Positions 1 to 8,956 are shown, counted from the stretch's first letter. The stretch is 64,000 nt of DNA from Streptomyces cyanogenus (GCF_017526105.1 NZ_CP071839.1:1612001-1676000), one strand, 5' to 3'. The notes: generated by a model from the sequence alone, not told the origin. Made by a program: numbers and translations.

Positions 1-371
1 GTGGTGGCCGCCCGCAGGGTGCGCAGTCCGTACCGCTGCGCCGCCAGCCGGCACAGCTCCCGGACCGTCTCGGTGGCCACGCCGCGGCCGGCGACGTGCT
101 CGGCGACCCGGTAGCCGAGTTCCGCGGTGCGGTTGCCGATGTTGAGCAGGTTGAACCGGCCGAGTACCGCGCCGTCCTCGCCGACGAGGACGTAGAAGGC
201 GCAGGTACCGGCCTCCTGCTCGGCCAGCAGGGCGTTGTACCGGTCGGTGAACCGGTCGAAGTACTCGTCGCCGCGGTCGGGGACCGAGGCGGCGAAGTAC
301 GCGCGGTTCGCCAGCTCGAAGGCCAGGACCGCGGGGGCGTGGCTGGCGTGCAGCCGCTTCAGCTCGGGCAC
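1..371 (-). CDS. GNAT-family N-acetyltransferase, C-terminus outside window
   Basis: The first 123 codons of a GNAT acyltransferase of the RimJ/RimL type, which transfers acetyl from acetyl-CoA to an amine; the substrate cannot be told. The visible part ends in the acetyl-CoA loop region (LGYRVAEHVAGRGVATETV, Q/RxxGxG/A type) followed by a helix with RYGLRTLRA, which is diagnostic of the family. Start: GTG at 371, because an in-frame TAG lies 12 nt upstream. A -10-like TAGAGT (378-383) sits 6 nt before the GTG, so the message is probably leaderless. The gene runs off the left edge. Confidence 0.85.
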   Translation of the reverse strand, partial: MPELKRLHASHAPAVLAFELANRAYFAASVPDRGDEYFDRFTDRYNALLAEQEAGTCAFYVLVGEDGAVLGRFNLLNIGNRTAELGYRVAEHVAGRGVATETVRELCRLAAQRYGLRTLRAAT

Positions 372-449
372 TGCCCGACTCTACCCGGACGGGGTGCCGA
401 TACCACGTGCGTTCCTGCGACCGGGTGCCGCGCCGCCCGGGGCGTCGCC

Positions 450-926
450 TCAGCAGCCGCAGTCGCCGTCGACGGGCGCCGTCAGCGGATCGGCGTCCCG
501 GCGCGCCGGGCCCTGCCAGGTCTCGTAGGCGAAGCCCTCCCGTGCCCAGTACTCGAAGCCGCCGAGCATCTCCTTGACCCGGTAGCCGAGTGTGGTGAGG
601 GCGAGCGCGGCGCGGGTGGCGCCGTTGCAGCCGGGGCCCCAGCAGTACGTCACCACCGGCACGTCCTTGTCGAGGAGCTGTTCGGCCTGCTCGGGGATGA
701 GCGCGGTCGGCAGGTGGATCGCGCCGGGAAGGTGGCCCTGGTCCCAGGACTCGGTGGAGCGGGAGTCCACGACGACGAATCCGGGGTCGCCGCCGGCCGC
801 GAGCGCGGCGGCGACATCGGAGACGTCGGCGTGGAAGGCGAGGCTCGCGCGGAAGTAGGCGGCGGCGTCGGCGGGAGCGGCGGGGGCGACGCGCAGGACG
901 GGGTTCGCTGAAGTCGTGTCGATCAT
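450..926 (-). CDS. Rhodanese-like sulfurtransferase
   Basis: 158-residue single-domain rhodanese. The domain spans about residues 30-140. The active-site loop is CWGPGCN with the catalytic cysteine at residue 95, preceded by the family's VVVDSR and GHLPGAIHLP motifs. It probably moves sulfane sulfur or acts as a thiol sensor in the cytosol; no signal peptide. The C-terminus carries a further Cys pair (DGDCGC), an addition not needed for the fold. It is transcribed divergently from an Lrp/AsnC regulator, which is the likely controller. ATG 926 lies 7 nt below a TAGATT box, so it is probably leaderless. Confidence 0.9.
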   Translation of the reverse strand: MIDTTSANPVLRVAPAAPADAAAYFRASLAFHADVSDVAAALAAGGDPGFVVVDSRSTESWDQGHLPGAIHLPTALIPEQAEQLLDKDVPVVTYCWGPGCNGATRAALALTTLGYRVKEMLGGFEYWAREGFAYETWQGPARRDADPLTAPVDGDCGC

Positions 927-1020
927 GACGGGAAATCTACGATTCGTGGGCCCGCCCCTGAAGAGACGATCCCCGGGCTTTCCCTTGCCCGGCCGGGGAT
1001 TCCCCTGCTATCCATCCGGG
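927..1020. promoter_or_regulatory. Divergent promoters of rhodanese and Lrp genes
   Basis: Leftward -10 TAGATT is at 934-939 (reverse complement). Rightward TTGCCC (985-990), an 18-bp spacer and TATCCA (1009-1014) end 6 nt before the Lrp ATG. Both starts therefore look leaderless. The 94-bp gap is short enough for one Lrp-type dimer to control both genes. Confidence 0.5.
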
Positions 1021-1467
1021 ATGACCGTGTATTCCCCGGACGCCACCGACTGGCGCATCCTCGAGGTCCTCCAGCGCGACGGACGGGCCAGTTACGCCGA
1101 GCTGGCGCGCGCCGTGTCGATGTCGCCGAGCGCCGTCACCGAGCGGGTCCGGCGACTGGAGGAGGCGGGCGTGATCCAGGGATACGCGGCGGTGGTCGAC
1201 CCCGAGCGGCTGGGCCTGCCGATCCTGGCGTTCGTACGGCTGCGCTACCCCAACGGCAACTACAAGCCCTTCCACGACCTGGTCGCGGCGACGCCCGAGA
1301 TCCTGGAGGCGCACCACGTCACCGGCGACGACTGCTTCGTCATCAAGGTCACCGCGCGGTCCATGTCCCACCTGGAGGAGGTCTCCGGGAAGATCGGCGC
1401 GCTCGGTTCGGTGACGACCAGCGTGGTGTACTCCTCCCCACTGTCCCGCCGCCCGCTGGGCCGCTAG
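1021..1467 (+). CDS. Lrp/AsnC-family transcriptional regulator
   Basis: 148 residues: N-terminal winged HTH (about 8-60, with DWRILEVLQRDGRASYAELA and the recognition helix SPSAVTERVRRLEEAGVI), then the RAM ligand-binding domain (about 70-140, HHVTGDDCFVIKV). This is the usual length and order of the family. It binds a small effector, usually an amino acid, and changes oligomer state. ATG 1021 was chosen because the HTH begins at once and the -10 box lies 6 nt upstream. The divergent rhodanese is the probable target. Confidence 0.93.
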   Translation: MTVYSPDATDWRILEVLQRDGRASYAELARAVSMSPSAVTERVRRLEEAGVIQGYAAVVDPERLGLPILAFVRLRYPNGNYKPFHDLVAATPEILEAHHVTGDDCFVIKVTARSMSHLEEVSGKIGALGSVTTSVVYSSPLSRRPLGR

Positions 1468-1658
1468 GCCGCCGGCCGGATCCGACCGACCTGGCGAAGC
1501 GCCACCTCACATGCGGCTCGCCCGGTGCGTCAGGCAGACGGCGCGCTGTCACCGCATGCGGTTCTTCTGCAGCCGGTCCCCGTTCCTTGCGGTCTTCCCC
1601 GTCGGCGCTCGCAGCGACGGTTACACAGGGCTTCCGGCATCTCCCCGCACCGTGTGCG

Positions 1659-2606
1659 TCAGCGGCGGCGCGCGATCGTCAGCCCGTCGCGCACCGGCAG
1701 CATCACCGCGTCCACTCGCTCGTCGGCCGCGATCAGGTCGTTCAGGTGCCGCATCGCCAGGTAGCGGTCCTCCTGGTATGCGGGGTCGAGGACGCGCCCG
1801 CCGAGGAAGACGTTGTCCAGCACCACCAGTCCGCCGGGGCGCAGCCGGGTCACGATCTCCTCGTAGTACGCCGGGTAGTTGTCCTTGTCGGCGTCGATGA
1901 ACGCGATGTCGATGACCGGCTCGGGACCGAGTGCGCGCAGTGTCTCCAGCGCGGGGGCGATGCGCAGGTCGATCCGGTCGGCGACGCCCGCGCGCTCCCA
2001 GTACGGTCGGCCGATCGCGGTCCATTCCTCGCTGACGTCGCAGGCGAGCAGACGCCCGCCGTCGGTCAGGCCGCGGGCGATGCAGAGGGTCGAGTAGCCG
2101 GTGAAGACGCCGACCTCAACCGCGAAGCCGGCGCCTGTCAACCGGGTCAGCATCGTGAGCAGGGCGCCCTCGTCGGAGGAGATCTGCATGTGCGCGGCGT
2201 CGGCGGCGGCCTCACGGGTGGCGACGGCCAGCTCGCCGAGGACAGGGTCGGTCGGCGTGTGGTGGCTGAGCAGGTAGTCCTCGACGACGGGAGCGGTGGG
2301 CTCCAGGTCGCCGCCGTCGATGGGGGTGGACCACTCGACGGAGAGCTCTTCCCGGGTGGCGAAGCGCACCAGATGACGGGTGATGACGTCCTGGACCCGG
2401 GTCAGCGACTCGGCGTCGACCGCGGTGGCGGTCAGCTCCAGCCGGTCCGGCGTGGGCGTGAGGGTGCAGCTCCCGGCGGCGACCGTGATCGTGCCGCGGC
2501 CGTCGGAGGCGAGGGTGGCGGTGACCTTGTGGCCCATGTGCGAGACGAGCTGCTTGACGTAGCGGGCGGGGCGGTCGGTTGTGACACGTGCCGTGGCGAG
2601 GGGCAT
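1659..2606 (-). CDS. DUF2218 domain fused to family-3 O-methyltransferase
   Basis: 315 residues with two parts. Residues about 1-95 match DUF2218 (VTTDRPARYVKQLVSHMGHK, a small alpha/beta domain of unknown role). Residues about 110-315 are a caffeoyl-CoA-type class I SAM methyltransferase, with VEVGVFTGYSTLCIA as the SAM-binding motif and FIDADKDNY carrying the metal-binding acidic residues. An O-methyl transfer to a catechol-like substrate is the family norm; the true substrate is unknown. AAGGAG lies 7 nt before the ATG. The gene is divergent from an ArsR-like regulator across a perfect 24-bp palindrome and is probably repressed by it. Confidence 0.9.
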   Translation of the reverse strand: MPLATARVTTDRPARYVKQLVSHMGHKVTATLASDGRGTITVAAGSCTLTPTPDRLELTATAVDAESLTRVQDVITRHLVRFATREELSVEWSTPIDGGDLEPTAPVVEDYLLSHHTPTDPVLGELAVATREAAADAAHMQISSDEGALLTMLTRLTGAGFAVEVGVFTGYSTLCIARGLTDGGRLLACDVSEEWTAIGRPYWERAGVADRIDLRIAPALETLRALGPEPVIDIAFIDADKDNYPAYYEEIVTRLRPGGLVVLDNVFLGGRVLDPAYQEDRYLAMRHLNDLIAADERVDAVMLPVRDGLTIARRR

Positions 2607-2632
2607 CGGGCTCCTTGGGTGATCCCAGAATT

Positions 2633-2656
2633 AAGCGACGAGATTTCTCGTCGCTT
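2633..2656. promoter_or_regulatory. Perfect 24-bp palindrome, probable operator
   Basis: Arms AAGCGACGAGA (2633-2643) and TCTCGTCGCTT (2646-2656) are exact reverse complements around TT. It lies between the DUF2218-methyltransferase and the ArsR-like regulator, 27 bp upstream of the methyltransferase start. The length and symmetry suit a homodimeric winged-helix repressor. Confidence 0.7.
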
Positions 2657-2689
2657 TCCGGTGGAGATTCTGCGGCCGACCCGACGCGG

Positions 2690-2718
2690 TTGTCAAAGCG
2701 TTTGGAATCGTGGACACT
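2690..2718 (+). promoter_or_regulatory. Promoter of ArsR-like regulator gene
   Basis: TTGTCA (2690-2695), a 17-bp spacer and GACACT (2713-2718). The -10 ends 6 nt before ATG 2725, which supports a leaderless transcript and the later of two possible starts. Confidence 0.45.
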
Positions 2719-2724
2719 TTCGCC

Positions 2725-3312
2725 ATGGCGGAAGAGCAGGTTCCGGTGCAGGCGGGTCAGGCCGGCCAGGACGAGGGGCTCCGTGACGAGACGGACCACC
2801 TCGTGCTCCGCTCGGCGGAGCAGTTCAAGGCCCTCGGGCACCCGGTGCGCCACCGGATGGTCAACGTGTTGCGCCAGCGCGCCGCGACGCTGCGCCAGCT
2901 CGCCGAGGTGCTGGAGATGAGCAAGGGCACCGTCGGCTACCACGTGCGCGTGCTGCGCGAGGCCGGACTGGTCCGACTGGCCGAGACCCGCCAGGTGCGC
3001 GGCGGCACCGAGCAGTACTTCGCGCTGGTCAGCCGGGGCTTCCGGCTGGACCAGGACGCCGCGGTCGGGCCGGAGTTCCTGATCAACGCCGCGCTGGGCG
3101 AGATGCTGCCCAGCCGGCCCGACCAGCCCTCGCACACCACGCTGCGCCACCTCTGGCTCACCGACTCCGAGGCGCACGCGCTCGAGGCCCGGTTGCACGC
3201 GATGGCCGAGGAGCCGCACCCGACCACTCCCGGGCGGGGCGAGCCGTACGGGTTGCTGGTCAGCCTCTTCCGGGCCGACGTGCCCAGCCTGCCGCCCGAC
3301 GACGGGTCATGA
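2725..3312 (+). CDS. ArsR-like winged-helix transcriptional regulator
   Basis: 195 residues from ATG 2725 (GTG 2710 in the same frame would add five). The winged HTH covers about residues 30-100: EQFKALGHPVRHRMVNVL, then SKGTVGYHVRVLREAGLV as recognition helix and a wing with RGGTEQYFAL. The remaining 90 residues form a C-terminal domain seen in HTH_20-type regulators. There is no cysteine cluster for metals, so sensing of an organic ligand or protein partner is more likely. Its divergent neighbour and the 24-bp palindrome point to local repression of the methyltransferase gene. Confidence 0.88.
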   Translation: MAEEQVPVQAGQAGQDEGLRDETDHLVLRSAEQFKALGHPVRHRMVNVLRQRAATLRQLAEVLEMSKGTVGYHVRVLREAGLVRLAETRQVRGGTEQYFALVSRGFRLDQDAAVGPEFLINAALGEMLPSRPDQPSHTTLRHLWLTDSEAHALEARLHAMAEEPHPTTPGRGEPYGLLVSLFRADVPSLPPDDGS

Positions 3313-3498
3313 GCGTGCGTCGTACGGCCTCCCGGACTTCGGCGATCGGCAGCAGCCGGCGTGAAGCGGGAATGAGGGGTTCCGTATGGGATTGCCCGAC
3401 GAGAACGGGGAAGCGCCGTGGCAGCCCCGTCCACTCGTGCTTGATGACAACCGGCGGCTCACCGGCCACGGTCACGCCCTCGCCGGTACCGGTATCGG

Positions 3499-6489
3499 TC
3501 AGGCACCCCGCTGCCGCAGCACCGACCCCGATCTGCCTTTGACGACCTCCAGTTGGGCGTGGATCCGGCGGCGCAGGTCGGGGACGTGGCTGACGATGCC
3601 GACGCTGCGGTCGCGTTCGCGGAGGGAGTCGAGGACGTCGAGGACCTCGTCCAGGGTCTGGTCGTCGAGACTGCCGAAGCCCTCGTCGATGAAGAGGGTG
3701 TCCAGGCGGACGCCGCCCGCCTCGTCGGTGACGACGTCGGCGAGGCCGAGGGCGAGCGCGAGGGAGGCGAAGAAGGTCTCGCCGCCGGACAGGGTGGCGG
3801 TGTCCCGTTCCCGTCCGGTCCAGGCGTCGACCACGTGCAGGCCGAGCCCGCTCCTGCCGCGCCCGGTGCGGTCGTCGGAGTGGACGAGGGTGTAGCGGCC
3901 GGACGACATGCGCTGGAGGCGCACGGTCGCGGCGGCGGCGACCTGTTCCAGCCGGGCCGCCAGGACGTACGACTCCAGGCGCATCCGGCGCTCGTTGTCG
4001 GCGGAGGTGCCCGCGGTGAGGGCGGCGAGCCGGGCCACCCGGTCGTGCTCCTCGCGCAGCGGGCCCAGTCGGCGTACGGCCTCGGCGGCGCGGGCGGAGA
4101 GGCGGTCCAGCTCGGTGCAGCAGCGGGCGGCGGCGTCACGCGCGGAGGCGGCCTCGCGCAGCCGCCGTTCCGCGCCGGCCGCCGCGCGCTCGGCCGCGGC
4201 CGGCTCGGCGGGCGGCTGCTGGGCGGCGGCCGCGGTGCCGGGCTCGGCAAGGACCGCGCGGACCGCGGACTCCTCCTGCTGCCAGGCGTCCAGGCGGTGC
4301 TGGAGTTCGCGGTGGGCGGCTGGGTCCAGCAGGGCTTCGGCCGCGGCCTGCGGGGTGTCGAAGCCGGCCCGGTAGGCGGCGTCGGCGAGCCGGGCGTCGG
4401 CGTCCTTCAGCCGCTGGGCGGCGTCCTCGGCGGCGCGTACGGCGTCGGCGGCGTCGGTGAACCGTGCCGCCTGCCGCTCCAGCTGCGCGGCACGCGCGGC
4501 CACGCTGCCGGCCGCCCCTCGCGCCTGCGCCAACTCGGCCTCCAGCACGGCCTGTTCGCGCTCCAGGGTGTCCCGCCGGGTGAGCCGGGAGGCGGCTCGT
4601 ACGGCGGCCTGCTGGCGGTCGGCGAGCCGCTGCTCGCGTTCCTGCTCGGCGCGCCGCAGCTCCTCCTGGGCGGCGTGCAGGGCGGAGGCCTCGCGGCGGG
4701 CGCGGGCGTACTCCTGCTCCAGTTCACCGGCCTCGGCGGCGAGCCGGTCGGTGGGCGTGTCGCCGGCCTCGGCGGTGGCCGCGGCCAGGGCCTCGCGGAC
4801 CTCGCCGAGGCGCCGTTCGTCCTCGGTGTGCGCGTCCTCGGCCCGCTGGTACGCGGCGAGGGCGCGGTCCTCGGTCTCACGGTCGACGTGTCCGGCGACC
4901 TTGCGGGCCGGGGCGGGGTGTTCGGTGGCTCCGCACACCGCGCAGGGCCGGCCGTCGGCGAGGTGGGCGGCCAGTTCGGCGGCGATGCCGTTCAGGCGCT
5001 GTTCCTTGCGGTCCAGCCAGTGGGTGCGGGCGTCGAGGGCGCGCTGCTCGGAGTCACGCGCGCGCTGCCGGGCCTGTTCCAGGTCGGCGGCGAGCCGGTC
5101 CCGCGTGCGGGCCGCGTCGAGCCGCCGCTGCATGGGGGCGCGCTGGACGGCGAGCTGTTCGGCGCGGGTGGCGGCCTCCCGGGCGGAGTCGACGCGGGTC
5201 TGGAGGGCGGCGCGGGTGGTGTCCCAGTCGGCGAGCCAGGCGTCGGCCTCGCGCAGGACGTCGTCGTCGGCGCGTTCCTGCCGGTCGAGTCCGGCGCGCT
5301 CCTCGGCGAGTTCGGCGAGTCGCCGTTCGGCGCGCCGGGCCGCGTCCAGGCCGCCCAGTTCCTCGGCGGCCCGGCGGGCGGCGGCGGCGAGTCCGCTCGC
5401 GCCGGCGCCGGCGTGGGAGTCGGGGAGCAGGGCGCGCGCCCGTGCCTCGGCCGCGGCGGCCCGGCGGTGTTCCGTCTCGGCGGCCTCCCGCAGCTCCAGC
5501 GCGGGGGCGACGGCCTCCGCCTTGCGGGCCCGCTCCATGCGCTGCTGTGCCTCGCGGTGGGCGCCGGCCCGTTCCCTGAGGCGCTCGGCGCGCTGCCGGG
5601 CCTCGGTGAACCTGCCCTGGAGCCGGGCGAGTTCGCGTGCCTCCTCCAGGGCGTGCCGGGCCGTGTCGTGGGCGGCTTCGGCGGCGGAGAGCCGGCAGCG
5701 GGCGACGGTGAGGCGTTCCCGGGCGGTGCTGCGGGCGACGGCGGCGGCGCCGAGGACGGCCTCGGCCAGGCCCGGGTCGCCGGGGGCCAGCTCGGGCAGC
5801 TCCATGGCGTCGCCGGCCTCCTGCTGCATGCGGTGGGCGTCGGCGAGCAGCGCCGTGTCGCCCTCACGCACGCGTGCCTCGGTGGCGCGCCGGCGTTCGG
5901 CGAGGCGTTTCTCGACGTCGGTGAAGCGCTGGGTGTCGAAGAGGCGGCCGAGGAGCCTGCCGCGGGCCTCGGCGTCGGCGCGCAGGAAGCGGGCGAAGTC
6001 GCCCTGGGGCAGCAGGACGACCTGGCAGAACTGCTCGCGGCTCATGCCGAGCAGCTGCTCCATCTCGGTGCCGGTCTCCTGGTGGGAGCGGCTGAGGTCC
6101 TTCCAGGCGCCGGCCCGGGCGTCGTACTCGCGCAGCCAGGTCTGGGCCTTGTCGACCGTCATGCCCTTGCCGCGCAGCTTGGGCCGCTCCCACGGGGGCC
6201 GGCGGGTGATCTCCAGCCGGCGTCCGGCGACGGTGAGTTCGAGGCGGACCTCGGTGCGGGTGCCCGGCTGGGCGTGGTCGCTGCGCAGGTGCATGCCCTG
6301 GCTGCTCTGCCGGGCGCCGGGGACGGAGCCGTAGAGGGCGTAGCAGACGGCGTCCAGGACGGAGGTCTTGCCGGCGCCGGTGGGGCCGTGCAGCAGGAAC
6401 AGCCCGGCGGTGGACAGCGCGTCGAAGTCGACGCTCTGGGCGCCGCCGAAGGGCCCGAAGGCGGTGATGTCGAGCCGGTGCAGCCTCAC
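3499..6489 (-). CDS. sbcC: Nuclease SbcCD subunit C (SMC-like ATPase)
   Basis: 996 residues. Order: P-loop half with GPTGAGKT at 35-42, long coiled-coil arms (about 190-850, very rich in Ala, Glu, Arg and Gln), central zinc-hook PCAVCGA near residue 515, then the C-terminal half with ABC signature LSGGETFFASLALALGL near 900 and Walker B LDTLFIDEGFGSLD. With SbcD it forms the Rad50/Mre11-type complex that opens hairpins and blocked DNA ends. GTG start at 6489 overlaps the SbcD stop by 4 nt (GTGA), which fixes the start and implies translational coupling. Confidence 0.97.
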   Translation of the reverse strand: MRLHRLDITAFGPFGGAQSVDFDALSTAGLFLLHGPTGAGKTSVLDAVCYALYGSVPGARQSSQGMHLRSDHAQPGTRTEVRLELTVAGRRLEITRRPPWERPKLRGKGMTVDKAQTWLREYDARAGAWKDLSRSHQETGTEMEQLLGMSREQFCQVVLLPQGDFARFLRADAEARGRLLGRLFDTQRFTDVEKRLAERRRATEARVREGDTALLADAHRMQQEAGDAMELPELAPGDPGLAEAVLGAAAVARSTARERLTVARCRLSAAEAAHDTARHALEEARELARLQGRFTEARQRAERLRERAGAHREAQQRMERARKAEAVAPALELREAAETEHRRAAAAEARARALLPDSHAGAGASGLAAAARRAAEELGGLDAARRAERRLAELAEERAGLDRQERADDDVLREADAWLADWDTTRAALQTRVDSAREAATRAEQLAVQRAPMQRRLDAARTRDRLAADLEQARQRARDSEQRALDARTHWLDRKEQRLNGIAAELAAHLADGRPCAVCGATEHPAPARKVAGHVDRETEDRALAAYQRAEDAHTEDERRLGEVREALAAATAEAGDTPTDRLAAEAGELEQEYARARREASALHAAQEELRRAEQEREQRLADRQQAAVRAASRLTRRDTLEREQAVLEAELAQARGAAGSVAARAAQLERQAARFTDAADAVRAAEDAAQRLKDADARLADAAYRAGFDTPQAAAEALLDPAAHRELQHRLDAWQQEESAVRAVLAEPGTAAAAQQPPAEPAAAERAAAGAERRLREAASARDAAARCCTELDRLSARAAEAVRRLGPLREEHDRVARLAALTAGTSADNERRMRLESYVLAARLEQVAAAATVRLQRMSSGRYTLVHSDDRTGRGRSGLGLHVVDAWTGRERDTATLSGGETFFASLALALGLADVVTDEAGGVRLDTLFIDEGFGSLDDQTLDEVLDVLDSLRERDRSVGIVSHVPDLRRRIHAQLEVVKGRSGSVLRQRGA

Positions 6490-7649
6490 CGGGCCACCTC
6501 CCGCACGGCGTGGTCGGCGCGTACGGCGTCGAACGCCTCGCGCAGGACGGCCGCCTCGTGCTCGTCGGGCCCGGTGCCGCGGACATGGGCGACGAAGTCC
6601 TGGGCGATCTGCTGGTCGCTGCGGCCCGCGAGGCGCCGGGCGTACGACAGCCGGGGGTCGTCCTCGGCCCGTTCGGGGGCGAAGACCAGGCTGAGGGTGT
6701 GCGGGAAACGCTCGGTGAGCCTGGCCATGGGGTCGGCCGGGCGGACCGGGTCGGTGAGGGTGGCCTCGACCCAGGCGTCCTCGTGGCGGGTCAGCGCCGG
6801 GTCGGCGAGGAGGTCGTCCAGGGTGCCGCGGAGGCGGGCGAGCGGGCGGGGCACCGGGCAGTCGACGCGTTCGGCGGTGACCGTGCCGTCCGCGCCCAGG
6901 TCGATCAGCCACATGCTCTTGCGGTGGCCGGCCTCGGAGAAGGAGTAGGCGAGCGGCGAGCCGGAGTAGCGCACGCGCTCGGTGATGGTCTGGCAGCCGT
7001 GCAGATGCCCCAGCGCGACATAGTCGACGCCGTCGAAGACTCCGGCCGGTACGGCGGCCACTCCGCCGACGGTGATGTCCCGCTCGCTGTCGCTGGCCTG
7101 GCCGCCGGTGACGAAGGCGTGGGCGAGGACGACGGAACGCGTGCCCCGCGCGCGCGTGGCGAGGTCCGCGCGGACGCGGTCCATGGCGGCGCCGAGCACG
7201 GCCTCGTGGCCGGCCCTGTCGACGCCGAACTCGTCCTTCACCAGGGCCGGTTCGAGGTACGGCAGGCCGTAGAAGGCGACGTCCCCGTGGGCGTCCCGGA
7301 GTACGACCGGGGTACCGGCGGCGGCCGGTTCGGTGCGCAGGTGGATGCCGGCGCGGCCGATGAGTCCGGCGCCGACGCCGAGGCGGCGGGCCGAGTCGTG
7401 GTTGCCGGAGATCATCACGGTGGGCACGCCGAGGTCCGCGAGACGGTGCAGGGCGTCGTCGAACAGCTCGACCGCGGCGAGCGGCGGCACCGCGCGGTCG
7501 TACACGTCGCCCGACACGACCACCGCGTCGACCTCGCGCTCACGCACGGTGGAGACGAGGTGACCGATGAACTCGGCCTGGGCCCCGAGCAGGTTCACCC
7601 GGTGGAAGGCCCGGCCGAGGTGCCAGTCGGACGTGTGCAGCAGTCTCAT
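6486..7649 (-). CDS. sbcD: Nuclease SbcCD subunit D (Mre11-like exonuclease)
   Basis: 387 residues. Metallophosphoesterase motifs are all present: D8-x-H10 in HTSDWHLGR, GDVYDRAVPP, GNHDSARRL around residue 80, and GHLHG. The C-terminal part (about 280-387) is the usual capping and SbcC-binding region. It is the catalytic 3'-5' exonuclease and endonuclease partner of SbcC. ATG 7649 lies 8 nt below a TAGTCT box. First gene of the sbcDC operon. Confidence 0.97.
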   Translation of the reverse strand: MRLLHTSDWHLGRAFHRVNLLGAQAEFIGHLVSTVREREVDAVVVSGDVYDRAVPPLAAVELFDDALHRLADLGVPTVMISGNHDSARRLGVGAGLIGRAGIHLRTEPAAAGTPVVLRDAHGDVAFYGLPYLEPALVKDEFGVDRAGHEAVLGAAMDRVRADLATRARGTRSVVLAHAFVTGGQASDSERDITVGGVAAVPAGVFDGVDYVALGHLHGCQTITERVRYSGSPLAYSFSEAGHRKSMWLIDLGADGTVTAERVDCPVPRPLARLRGTLDDLLADPALTRHEDAWVEATLTDPVRPADPMARLTERFPHTLSLVFAPERAEDDPRLSYARRLAGRSDQQIAQDFVAHVRGTGPDEHEAAVLREAFDAVRADHAVREVAR

Positions 7650-7754
7650 GAGCCCCGAGACTAACGGCCGGGTCTGACATCACGGGCGGTTGCTCCCGTA
7701 TCGCCGTCACGACCCGCTCACCATAGGCGCGTTATGCCCGATTCACGGCAATCG

Positions 7755-8381
7755 TCAGGCGTCTCCGTAGGCTTCGCCGCCGAGTTCGAAGCGTGCCGTG
7801 CCCGCCGTCACATCGGCGAGCCAGCCGCGGAACGCGTCCACGTCGGCGTCCGGCAGGCCGATCTCCAGGGTGACGGCCTCACCGTAGCGGACGTCGCGCA
7901 CCTCGCGGCCGGTGGCGCGCAGGTCGTTCTGGACCTTGCCCGCGCGCTGGTGGTCGACGGTCACCGTGGCCAGCCGGAAGCGGCGCCGGGTGAGGGTGCC
8001 GAGCGCGTCCAGGGCCTCGCCGACCGAGCCGCCGTAGGCGCGGATCAGTCCACCGGCGCCGAGCTTGACGCCGCCGTAGTAGCGGGTGACGACGGCCACG
8101 ACGTACCGCATGTCGCGGCGCAGCAGCATCTGCAGCATGGGCACGCCGGCGGTGCCGCCCGGTTCGCCGTCGTCGCTGGCCTTCTGTACGGAGGCGTCGG
8201 CGCCGATGACGTAGGCCCAGCAGTTGTGGGTGGCGTCGGCGTGCTCCTTGCGCACGGCGGCGATGAAGTCCTGGGCCTCCTGCTCGGTGGAGGCCGGGGC
8301 GAGGGCGCACAGGAAGCGGGAGCGGTTGATCTCGGTCTCGTGCACGCCCGCGCGGGCGACTGTGCGGTACTCGTCCTGCAT
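7755..8381 (-). CDS. YigZ/IMPACT family protein
   Basis: 208 residues. The N-terminal UPF0029 (IMPACT) domain carries the signatures EINRSRFLCALAP, ATHNCWAYVIG, SDDGEPGGTAGVPML and VVTRYYGGVKLGAGGL; a small C-terminal DUF1949-type domain follows. The family is conserved across bacteria and linked to translation stress, but no reaction is proven. ATG 8381 lies 6 nt below a TAGGCT box, so it is probably leaderless. Confidence 0.95.
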   Translation of the reverse strand: MQDEYRTVARAGVHETEINRSRFLCALAPASTEQEAQDFIAAVRKEHADATHNCWAYVIGADASVQKASDDGEPGGTAGVPMLQMLLRRDMRYVVAVVTRYYGGVKLGAGGLIRAYGGSVGEALDALGTLTRRRFRLATVTVDHQRAGKVQNDLRATGREVRDVRYGEAVTLEIGLPDADVDAFRGWLADVTAGTARFELGGEAYGDA

Positions 8382-8419
8382 CCCGCCAGCCTATGCGAGC
8401 GCACGGACCCACCCCCCGG

Positions 8420-8956
8420 CTAGCTCCGCTTCTTGCCGCGCGGGACCGTGAACGAGGTGAGCAGGGCGCCGCCGGGGCCGAGGTCCGGCCAGCCGGTGCC
8501 GTGCCAGGTGAGCACGGCGAACGCGGAGGTCGGGAACTTCGTGCGGACCCGCTCCAGGGTGTCGTCGAGGCCGTCCTCGGCCAGCGTCAGCACCAGGTCC
8601 TCCAGACCGGGGTTGTGCCCGATCAACAGGAGCGTCCGCACCTGCGCCGGTACCTCGTGCACCACCTCCAGCAGCTCCGGCACGCCGGCCCCGTACAGTC
8701 GCGGGTCGTAGCGCACCGGCGGCGGGGTGGCCCACTCGGCGGAGGCCAGCTCCCAGGTACGGCGGGCGCGTACGGCGGTGGAGCACAGGGCGACGTCGGG
8801 CAGCGAAGCGGCGGCGAGGGCACGACCGGCGGCGGGCGCGTCCCGCAGGCCGCGCGGCGCGAGCGGCCTGCGGTGATCGCCGACGCCCTCGGGCCACGCG
8901 GACTTGGCGTGCCGCAACACCACCAGCCGCCGCGCGTGCCCGGCCGGCCCGCTCAC
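8420..8956 (-). CDS. SixA-like histidine phosphatase
   Basis: 178 residues of the histidine phosphatase superfamily. The phosphohistidine motif is LRHAKSAW near residue 15; the second catalytic His is in LIGHNPGLEDLV, with the Arg in TAVRARRTW. This RHAKS form is typical of SixA, which removes phosphate from phosphohistidine proteins. GTG 8956 overlaps the stop of the upstream gene by 4 nt (GTGA), so the two are translated together. Confidence 0.9.
   Translation of the reverse strand: MSGPAGHARRLVVLRHAKSAWPEGVGDHRRPLAPRGLRDAPAAGRALAAASLPDVALCSTAVRARRTWELASAEWATPPPVRYDPRLYGAGVPELLEVVHEVPAQVRTLLLIGHNPGLEDLVLTLAEDGLDDTLERVRTKFPTSAFAVLTWHGTGWPDLGPGGALLTSFTVPRGKKRS

Noticed and set aside
1551..1562. 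ACCGCATGCGGT palindrome as an operator
   Set aside because: It lies between two convergent gene ends, where no promoter is expected, and 12 bp can occur by chance. It shares ACCGCAT with 46452-46458, but this is too little for a regulon.
3553..6948. Long forward frame opposite sbcC
   Set aside because: Same GC effect; all SMC/Rad50 motifs are on the reverse strand.
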